From JABFRJ01 sp963847145 (GTDB taxonomy: Bacteria; Pseudomonadota; Alphaproteobacteria; Rhizobiales; Hyphomicrobiaceae): a stretch of DNA of 64,000 nt. Below, piece by piece: positions 57,591-64,000 of this stretch. The notes under the pieces were generated by a model. It was given only the letters and a program-made list of their open reading frames with translations, searched no databases and had not been told where the DNA came from. The DNA lies in the NCBI GenBank assembly GCA_963847145.1, contig CAWJYN010000003.1:186001-250000 (forward strand). The letters are read 5' to 3'. Positions within the stretch are counted from its first letter, which is position 1. Each line of letters starts with the position of its first letter. The translations under genes were made by a program, and so were the position numbers.

Positions 57591-60500
57591 ATGTCACTTG
57601 CGCCCAAGGTGCGGACTGGGGTGGCGGCTGGCGGATCCGCCAAGCTCCCCCCACGCGATGAGCTTGCGACCTATCACGTGTTGGATGAGCGGCGGCTGGT
57701 GGGCGGGCTGATCGAGCGCGCGGTCTACACGGCTGATGAGCGTGCAAAGATCGCGACGTTAGCGCGCGGCTTCGTCGACGCCGCCCGCGACAACCAGGGC
57801 AAGCACGGCGGCATCGATGCGTTCATGCTGGAGTATGGTCTCTCTAGCGAAGAGGGTGTGATCCTGATGTGCCTGGCGGAAGCGCTGCTGCGCATTCCCG
57901 ACAAAGCGACGCAAGACGCGCTGATCGCCGAGAAGATCGGCGAAGGCAAATGGTCAAAACACCTCGGGGCGTCGGATAGCCTTTTCGTCAACGCGTCGAC
58001 ATTCGGCCTTATGCTGACGGGCAGCGTCGTCAAGCTCGCTGGCAACAAACGCTCTGGCCCCACGTCGCTGCTGCGCCGCCTGGTGCAGCGCTCCGGCGAG
58101 CCGGTCATCCGCCAGGCGCTGCGCCAGGCGATGCGCATCCTCGGCGACAACTTTGTGCTTGGCCGCACCATCAAAGAAGCCATTCAGCGCGCGAAGCCGT
58201 TCGAAGCGGAGGGCTACCGCATCTCCTATGACATGCTTGGCGAAGGCGCGCGCTCGGGCCGCGATGCGCAGCGTTACTACGACCGTTACATGGCCGCGAT
58301 CGATACCATCGGCAAAGCTGCCGGACCCTTCAAATCCACACACGTCGATGCGTTGCTGGATCGGCCTGGCCTCTCGGTCAAACTCTCGGCAATCGATCCG
58401 CGGTTTGAGCCGGGAAAAAGCCAACGCCTCGGCCGTGAGCTGGTGCCCAAGATCGTCGATCTCGCGATCGCTGCCCGCGAAGCCGGCCTCACACTGACCA
58501 TCGACGCCGAGGAGCAAGACCGCCTCGATCTGACGTTGGAAATGTTCGGCCAGTCCTATCTGCATCCCGCGCTGCAAGGCTGGAGCGGCCTCGGCCTCGC
58601 CGTGCAAGCGTATGGGCGGCGCGCGTTCCCAACCTTGCGCTGGTTGCGGCGCTTGGCTGCCGAGGGCGGCCGCCGCATTCCCGTGCGGCTCGTCAAAGGC
58701 GCCTACTGGGACAGCGAGATCAAATGGGCGCAAGAACTCGGGCTCGCCGACTACCCGGTCTTCACTCGCAAAGTGCACACCGATGTCTCATACTTGGCAG
58801 CCATGCGCTTTCTACTCGCCGACCCAACGGCGTTCTTTCCGCAGTTTGCCTCCCACAACGCCCACTCGGTCGCTGCAGCCTACGTCGCGGCTGGCACCGT
58901 GCCCTATGAGTTCCAGCGTCTGCACGGCATGGGCGAAGCGCTCTATGACGAGGTCGTCGGGCCAGAGAAATTGCAACGCCCCTGCCGCATCTATGCGCCG
59001 GTCGGCGGCCACGAAGAATTGCTCGCCTATCTCGTGCGGCGATTGCTGGAGAACGGTGCGAACACATCGTTTGTGAACCGCTTGGCCGATGCCAACGCAC
59101 CCGTGGCTGACATCATCCGCGATCCGGTTGAGGCGGTGGAGCAGGAACGCGATGCGGCCATGACCGGCGGCGTGCCGGCAGTGCCGAAGCCTGCCGAGAT
59201 ATTCGGCAAGCGTGTCAACAGCGCGGGGCTGGCCCTCGCCGAGCCGGCCGTGCGGGCCGACATGCTGGCCAGGATTTCGCAGGAGCTGGGCACTGCGCCG
59301 GCCATCGGCCCGCTTGTGGATGGCAAGACGCACACCGCTGGCGCTGCCGACCTGGTGCGCTGCCCGCACGACCGCCGCCAACACGTTGGCAGCTGCGTTC
59401 CCGCCAGCGCCGAACTGATCGACAGAGCCATCGCGTCAGCCACCGCAGCCCAGCACGATTGGAACCAGCAGGGCGCGAGTGTCCGCGCTGAATGCCTGTT
59501 GCGCGCGGCCGATCTGTTCGAACAGAACCGCGCAAAATTGATGGCTATCATCGTGCGCGAAGCCGGCAAGACACTGGAAGGCGCGCTTGGTGATGTGCGC
59601 GAAGCCGTCGACTTCTTGCGTTATTATGCCAGCGAAACGATGCGGCTCTTTTCAAAGCCCACAGTGCTCCCCGGCCCAACCGGCGAACGCAATACACTCG
59701 AACTCGCTGGCCGCGGCGCGTTTGTTGCCATTTCGCCTTGGAACTTCCCGCTGGCGATTTTCACCGGCCAGATCGCTGCCTGCCTGGCGGCTGGTAATGC
59801 CGTCCTCGCCAAACCCGCCGGCCAGACGCCGATCACAGCTTATCTCGCTGTGCAGCTGCTCCACAAAGCCGGCATCCCGGTTGAGGTTCTCCAGTTCCTG
59901 CCGGGCGAAGGCGCGGTCGGCGCTGCCCTGGTCAAAGACAAACGCACCGCGGGCGTCGCGTTTACCGGCTCAAACAACACCGCCTGGGCGATCCAGCGCG
60001 CACTTGCCGACCGCCGCGGTGCCATCGTGCCGTTCATCGCCGAAACCGGCGGCATCAACGCGATGATCGCCGACAGCAGCGCGCTGCCCGAGCAAGTGGT
60101 GCGTGATGTGGTGAGATCCGCGTTCGATAGCGCCGGGCAACGGTGCTCGGCGGCGCGCGTGTTGTTCGTACAGGCCGACGTGGCTGAACCCATGATAGAA
60201 ATGCTGCGCGGGGCCGTCGAAACGCTGATCATCGGCGATCCCATGGATGCGGCCACCGACGTCGGCCCCGTGATCGACGAGGGTGCCCAAGACGCGCTCG
60301 ACGGGCATAAGCTTAAGATGCGCAAGACAGCCAAATCGATCATCGATCTGCAGATCCCGCAAGAGCTGCGCGTCGGCACCTATGTGTCACCCGCAGTGTA
60401 CGAGATCGCGCGCATCGGTGAACTTGAACGCGAAGTGTTTGGGCCCATCCTCCACGTCGTGCGCTTTGGCCAGGGCCGCCTCAACGAAGTGATCGACGCC

Positions 60501-60788
60501 ATCAACGAGACCGGCTTCGGGCTCACGCTCGGTCTGCACAGCCGCATCGGCGCGGTCGCCGATTTTGTCGCCGAACACGCGCGCGTCGGCAATCTTTATG
60601 TCAATCGCAATCAGATCGGCGCCGTCGTCGGCGCGCAACCCTTTGGCGGGGACGGCCTGTCCGGCACCGGCCCCAAAGCCGGCGGCCCCAACACGCTGGT
60701 GCGATTTGCCACCGAACGCGTGCGCTCAACGGATATCACGGCGACGGGCGGGAATGTGCAATTGCTGGGGTTGGGTGGGAAGGGGTGA
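57591..60788 (+). CDS. putA: Bifunctional proline dehydrogenase / delta-1-pyrroline-5-carboxylate dehydrogenase
   Basis: PutA oxidises proline to glutamate in two steps. The 1065-residue protein has the FAD proline dehydrogenase barrel (about 130-480) with SVKLSAIDPRFEP and RLVKGAYWDSEIKWAQ. The NAD aldehyde dehydrogenase part (about 520-1050) has AISPWNFPLAIF, the glutamate in AETGGINAMIADSSALP and catalytic cysteine in SAGQRCSAARVL. No N-terminal ribbon-helix-helix is present, so it is the non-DNA-binding, shorter form. ATG at 57591 has GGAGG upstream. Confidence 0.96.
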   Translation: MSLAPKVRTGVAAGGSAKLPPRDELATYHVLDERRLVGGLIERAVYTADERAKIATLARGFVDAARDNQGKHGGIDAFMLEYGLSSEEGVILMCLAEALLRIPDKATQDALIAEKIGEGKWSKHLGASDSLFVNASTFGLMLTGSVVKLAGNKRSGPTSLLRRLVQRSGEPVIRQALRQAMRILGDNFVLGRTIKEAIQRAKPFEAEGYRISYDMLGEGARSGRDAQRYYDRYMAAIDTIGKAAGPFKSTHVDALLDRPGLSVKLSAIDPRFEPGKSQRLGRELVPKIVDLAIAAREAGLTLTIDAEEQDRLDLTLEMFGQSYLHPALQGWSGLGLAVQAYGRRAFPTLRWLRRLAAEGGRRIPVRLVKGAYWDSEIKWAQELGLADYPVFTRKVHTDVSYLAAMRFLLADPTAFFPQFASHNAHSVAAAYVAAGTVPYEFQRLHGMGEALYDEVVGPEKLQRPCRIYAPVGGHEELLAYLVRRLLENGANTSFVNRLADANAPVADIIRDPVEAVEQERDAAMTGGVPAVPKPAEIFGKRVNSAGLALAEPAVRADMLARISQELGTAPAIGPLVDGKTHTAGAADLVRCPHDRRQHVGSCVPASAELIDRAIASATAAQHDWNQQGASVRAECLLRAADLFEQNRAKLMAIIVREAGKTLEGALGDVREAVDFLRYYASETMRLFSKPTVLPGPTGERNTLELAGRGAFVAISPWNFPLAIFTGQIAACLAAGNAVLAKPAGQTPITAYLAVQLLHKAGIPVEVLQFLPGEGAVGAALVKDKRTAGVAFTGSNNTAWAIQRALADRRGAIVPFIAETGGINAMIADSSALPEQVVRDVVRSAFDSAGQRCSAARVLFVQADVAEPMIEMLRGAVETLIIGDPMDAATDVGPVIDEGAQDALDGHKLKMRKTAKSIIDLQIPQELRVGTYVSPAVYEIARIGELEREVFGPILHVVRFGQGRLNEVIDAINETGFGLTLGLHSRIGAVADFVAEHARVGNLYVNRNQIGAVVGAQPFGGDGLSGTGPKAGGPNTLVRFATERVRSTDITATGGNVQLLGLGGKG

Positions 60789-60792
60789 AGCT

Positions 60793-61722
60793 TTACCCCT
60801 TCTTCCCCAGCATGCCACGCGCGCGGGCGACGTCTTTGTCCATCTGGGAGACGAGGGCGTCCATGGTGTCGAACTTGCGGTCGGCACGGATGAAGCCAAT
60901 GAATTCCAACTCAATGGTCCTGCCGTAGAGATCGCCGTCGAAATCGAGCAGGAATGTTTCCAGCACCGCGTCGCCGTTGTCGAACGTCGGCCGTGTGCCG
61001 AGATAGGCAGCGCCGTCGTGCACTTTGCCGCCGACGTGCACCTTCACTGCATAGATGCCGTGCGCCAACGCCGTGCCCGGCGCCAAACCGATGTTGGCCG
61101 TCGGATAGCCCATGCCGGTGCCGCGCTTGGCACCGCCCTTCACTTCGCCGCTGACGCGCCACGCATGGCCGAGCAGCACCGCCGCGCCTTCCACATCACC
61201 TTGCGCCAATTCCGCGCGAATGGCGCTGGACGAAAACACCTCACCGCCCTCCGCCACCGGATCAACGATCGTGACGCTAAACCCCATCTCAAGCCCGGCC
61301 GCCGTGAGCGACGCCGGCGATCCACCCCGCCCTTTGCCGAAATGAAAGTCATACCCGATCACAGCGTGTTTGATGCCGAGTCCGGCCACCAGCACGCGCT
61401 CGATGAAATGCTCGGCGCTCAACTCTGCAAGCTTGCGGTCGAATGGCAACACGACTGCCAGATCCATCCCGTAGTGCTGGAATAGGGCGATCCGCTGGGT
61501 GATCGTCGTCAGCCGGAAGTGCGGCCGCTCCGGCTGAAACAGCGTGCGCGGGTGCGGTTCAAATGCGAGCACGCCCGCCAGCACGTGCATGGCCTTGGCG
61601 ATGATGCGGACCTGCCCGAGCAGCACCTGATGCCCCCGATGCACCCCGTCAAAATTGCCGATGGCCAGCACCGCGCCGCGGGCGTTGCGCGGCACATGAT
61701 CATGACCGTGGATCACCTGCAT
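60793..61722 (-). CDS. ribF: Bifunctional riboflavin kinase / FAD synthetase
   Basis: RibF makes FMN and FAD. The 309-residue protein has the N-terminal FAD synthetase with AIGNFDGVHRGHQ and YDFHFGKGRGGSPASL. The C-terminal riboflavin kinase has GTGMGYPTANIGL and the glutamate of LETFLLDFDGDLYG. It is convergent with putA, 4 bp apart, and follows the MBL gene in the same direction with a 6-bp gap. Its supply of FAD suits the nearby flavoproteins, but it is a housekeeping gene. Confidence 0.95.
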   Translation of the reverse strand: MQVIHGHDHVPRNARGAVLAIGNFDGVHRGHQVLLGQVRIIAKAMHVLAGVLAFEPHPRTLFQPERPHFRLTTITQRIALFQHYGMDLAVVLPFDRKLAELSAEHFIERVLVAGLGIKHAVIGYDFHFGKGRGGSPASLTAAGLEMGFSVTIVDPVAEGGEVFSSSAIRAELAQGDVEGAAVLLGHAWRVSGEVKGGAKRGTGMGYPTANIGLAPGTALAHGIYAVKVHVGGKVHDGAAYLGTRPTFDNGDAVLETFLLDFDGDLYGRTIELEFIGFIRADRKFDTMDALVSQMDKDVARARGMLGKKG

Positions 61723-61728
61723 GGCGCT

Positions 61729-62529
61729 TCAACCTTCGAATTGGATTGTCAAACCATCGTACGCCGGACGCACATGGTCCGGCAGCTTCCGGCACATTTC
61801 GTCATAGTCGAGATCGACGTGCATGTGCGTGAGCAGTGCCTGCTTGGGCTTATAGCGTTCAATTTGCGCAAGAGCCTGCTTGACGCTCCAATGGCTTGGG
61901 TGCGGCATGGGCCGGAGCGCGTCAACGATCCACATATCAAGCCCCGCAAAGGCGCTCTCGGATTCGGCTGGTATGCCGACGATATCTGGCGAGTAGACGA
62001 GTTTGCCGAAACGGAAGCCAAGTGATGGAAGCTCGCCGTGATCCTGCAAAATCGGGATCGCCGTGATCGGCCCGCCCTTGCCATTGATCGTTACCGGCAC
62101 CCCCGGTGCGATCCGGTGCCGCGTCAGGATGGGCATGTAGGCGGAACCAGGCTTTTGATCGAAACAATAGCGGAACCGCATCAGCAAATTGTCCCACGTC
62201 GCGTCGTCCATATAGACATCGACGCGCCGCCGCTCGTTGATGGCGAACACGCGGAGATCGTCGATACCATGGGTGTGGTCGGCGTGATCGTGGGTGAACA
62301 ACACGCCATCGACGTGCATGACATCGCGCTCCAGGCACTGGTCGCGCAGGTCGGGCGGCGTGTCCACTAGCACCGTCGTCGTGCCGTGCGGCCCCTGGCG
62401 CGCGACAACCACCGCGCAGCGCCGCCGCCGGTTCCTGGGGTTTGTGCGATCTGCGGCGCCCCAATGATGCCCGATGCGGGGCACACCACCGGACGAGCCC
62501 GTGCCAAGAAATGTCAGGCGATAACTCAT
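61729..62529 (-). CDS. MBL-fold metallo-hydrolase, PhnP-like
   Basis: The protein has 266 residues with the metallo-beta-lactamase fold. The metal site THDHADHTHGIDDLR follows an N-terminal FLGTGSSGGVPRIG, and the last histidine is in LLTHMHVDLDYDEM. The pattern matches PhnP-type cyclic phosphodiesterases and their relatives. Such genes often lie by metG and tatD in alphaproteobacteria; here it precedes ribF on the same strand. Substrate unknown. Confidence 0.85.
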   Translation of the reverse strand: MSYRLTFLGTGSSGGVPRIGHHWGAADRTNPRNRRRRCAVVVARQGPHGTTTVLVDTPPDLRDQCLERDVMHVDGVLFTHDHADHTHGIDDLRVFAINERRRVDVYMDDATWDNLLMRFRYCFDQKPGSAYMPILTRHRIAPGVPVTINGKGGPITAIPILQDHGELPSLGFRFGKLVYSPDIVGIPAESESAFAGLDMWIVDALRPMPHPSHWSVKQALAQIERYKPKQALLTHMHVDLDYDEMCRKLPDHVRPAYDGLTIQFEG

Positions 62530-62539
62530 GCCGCATTAC

Positions 62540-62923
62540 TCACTTTGGGCCGTCAAGCTCCGCGAACACCTTGCGCGCGATCCGCATGCATTCGACGCCG
62601 ACCGGCACGCCTGCGTAAACTGCAAGGTGATGGATGATCGCCTGGATCTCGTCGCGGGTGACACCGTTGTTGAGGGCACCTTTGAGGTGCAATTCCCATT
62701 CGGTCATGCGGTTGAGACCGGCCAGCAGCGCGATGTTCAGCATCGAGCGCGTCTTGTGCGGCAGCCGCTCATCGCCCCACGCCATGCCCCAGCAGTATTC
62801 ATTGAGAATTTCCTGGAACGGGGCGTTGAAGCTGTCGCCCGATGCCATCGATTTCTCGACATAGGCCGCACCAAGAACTTTCTTGCGGTTGGCAAGGCCT
62901 TTGTCTCTGAGGTCGCGGTCCAT
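62540..62923 (-). CDS. Carboxymuconolactone decarboxylase family protein
   Basis: The protein has 127 residues and the all-helical AhpD/CMD fold. The core HKTRSMLNIALLAGLNRMTE followed by ELHLKGALNNGVTRDEI resembles PcaC, 4-carboxymuconolactone decarboxylase of the protocatechuate pathway. There is no CxxC, so it is not an AhpD peroxidase. ATG at 62923 has GGGAG upstream; the frame to 62959 is longer but lacks homology. No other pca gene is in the window, so the PcaC role is unproven. Confidence 0.83.
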   Translation of the reverse strand: MDRDLRDKGLANRKKVLGAAYVEKSMASGDSFNAPFQEILNEYCWGMAWGDERLPHKTRSMLNIALLAGLNRMTEWELHLKGALNNGVTRDEIQAIIHHLAVYAGVPVGVECMRIARKVFAELDGPK

Positions 62924-63064
62924 GGTCGTCTCCCGGTGGGCGTGGGTCGAGTTGTTCACGATCTTTGCCCGTATTCGCCACGCGTCTCAAGCGCACAGGT
63001 GACGGGCGGAAGATCAGCAGGTACACAGTTGCGCAACTCCGGCGAACCGTAGGAAAACATTCCC

Positions 63065-64000
63065 ATGACCTCGGCACCAGTGCCTGCCACGCCGCCGGTC
63101 ACTCTGATGCATCGCAACGTGGCGATCCTGGCTGTTGCCCTGGTGTTGTTCCAGTCGACCCAGACGATGAGCATCGCCACCACCCCGCTGGCCGGTTACG
63201 CCATGCTGGGGCTGGACAAAACGTGGGCCACCCTGCCGATCTTCCTTACCAACCTTGGGCTGATGCTGGTCACCTTGCCGGCCGCCTTGCTGATGGGCAG
63301 CGTCGGCCGACGGATCGGGTTCAGCCTCGGCGCCTGCCTCGGCATTCTCGGCGCCGCGCTGTCGTTCTGGGGCATCTGGAGCCAGTCGTTTCTGTTGCTC
63401 TGTGTGGGCGCTTTTTTGCAGGGAGGCTCAGGAGCATTCGCGTGGCACTATCGCTTTGCCGCCGCTGATTCCGCCACCACCGAGTTCCGCGCCAAAGCCC
63501 TGTCGCTCGTGATGGCGGGCGGTGTCTTTGCTGGTGTCCTCGGGCCGCAAACAGCCAAGTGGGCCGTCGATCTGTTTAACCCGATGTTGTTTGCCGGCGT
63601 CTACGCCGTGCTCGGCCTGTTCGCGTTTGGCATGCTGATCTTGATGCAGCTGGTCGATATTCCGCATGTCAAAACAGCGGACAGCGGTCGCGGTGGCCGC
63701 CCCATGCGCGAGATTGCGCGCCAGCCGGCCTTCATCACTGCCATTCTATCATCGATGTTCGGCTTCGCGACCATGACCTTGGTGATGAGCGCCACGCCGC
63801 TGGCGATGAAGGCCTGCGGCTTCGATTTCAACGACAGTGCGACCGTCATTCAATGGCATGTGGTGGCGATGTTTCTGCCGTCGTTCTTCACCGGCCATCT
63901 GATCAACCGCTTCGGCATTCTGCCGATTATTGCGACTGGCGCTGTGCTCGAAATCGGCTGTGCGCTGGTCAATTTTGCAGGCATCGGATTTGAGAACTTC
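63065..64000 (+). CDS. MFS transporter, 3' end outside the window
   Basis: The frame from ATG 63065 is open to the right edge, giving 312 residues. It has many hydrophobic helices and the MFS loop-2-type segment GSVGRRIGFSLGACLG between helices 2 and 3. The second half begins around RPMREIARQPAFITAIL. The substrate is unknown; the pattern resembles general permease MFS proteins. It is divergent from the carboxymuconolactone decarboxylase homologue with 141 bp between. Confidence 0.85.
   Translation, partial: MTSAPVPATPPVTLMHRNVAILAVALVLFQSTQTMSIATTPLAGYAMLGLDKTWATLPIFLTNLGLMLVTLPAALLMGSVGRRIGFSLGACLGILGAALSFWGIWSQSFLLLCVGAFLQGGSGAFAWHYRFAAADSATTEFRAKALSLVMAGGVFAGVLGPQTAKWAVDLFNPMLFAGVYAVLGLFAFGMLILMQLVDIPHVKTADSGRGGRPMREIARQPAFITAILSSMFGFATMTLVMSATPLAMKACGFDFNDSATVIQWHVVAMFLPSFFTGHLINRFGILPIIATGAVLEIGCALVNFAGIGFENF

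Noticed and set aside
1..64000. CRISPR array, prophage or IS element
   Set aside because: No regularly spaced repeats, cas, integrase, transposase or phage structural genes were seen.

Overview
The window is a GC-rich chromosomal segment that most resembles an alphaproteobacterium of the order Hyphomicrobiales (Rhizobiales). The evidence is the yajC-secD-secF-Mth938 block, cysE followed by a DUF3126 gene, an HDAC-like gene beside xseB, a CyaC-type redox adenylate cyclase, CtrA-like TTAA-N7-TTAA sites, and hairpin repeats of a kind common in that order. No phage, IS transposase, plasmid gene or CRISPR array was seen. Both ends cut genes: a GDYXXLXY protein on the left and an MFS transporter on the right.

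Layout. 1-2.3 kb: partial GDYXXLXY gene and an outer-membrane barrel. 2.3-11.7 kb: a hydantoin/carbamoyl-amino-acid locus with a four-gene polar amino-acid ABC transporter, N-carbamoyl-D-amino-acid hydrolase, hydantoinase, hydantoin racemase, a DapA-family aldolase, a flavin reductase and a two-domain kinase. 11.7-15.2 kb: Sec translocon accessory genes. 15.5-25 kb: rhodanese, a DUF4153/4173 membrane protein, an undecaprenyl-diphosphate-synthase paralogue in an operon with a winged-helix regulator, a DMT exporter, a GNAT enzyme, an orphan peptide-binding protein with a C-terminal frameshift, xseB and an HDAC-like deacylase. 25-28.4 kb: Omp25-like barrel, sterol-desaturase-family hydroxylase and cyclopropane fatty acid synthase. 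28.4-40 kb: a ~306-bp palindromic element, mercaptopyruvate sulfurtransferase, 3-hydroxyisobutyryl-CoA hydrolase, an HD hydrolase, CyaC, a DapA homologue, GST, an AEC transporter and two SDRs.

40-43.6 kb is the most accessory-looking part: a TbpB-barrel surface lipoprotein followed by a Slam outer-membrane translocon, together a type XI secretion pair. 43.7-49.4 kb: an AtzE/AtzG-like amidase pair, a double PilZ protein, a BTLCP peptidase, gamma carbonic anhydrase, cysE, a duplicated DUF3126 protein and tRNA-Ser(GCU). 49.4-53.2 kb is a light/DNA-repair cluster: DUF2256, a cryptochrome/photolyase, an SDR and a NewPHL-type photolyase whose domain order is inverted. 53.3-64 kb: parE, a membrane protein flanked by direct ~105-bp repeats, an ABC_sub_bind protein, putA, ribF, an MBL hydrolase, a carboxymuconolactone decarboxylase homologue and the truncated MFS gene.

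The best leads are the Slam/lipoprotein pair, the photolyase cluster, the CyaC cyclase that may link quinone redox state to cAMP, the regulated UppS paralogue, and several unclassified intergenic palindromes. Assignments come from reading motifs and gene order; no database search was run.
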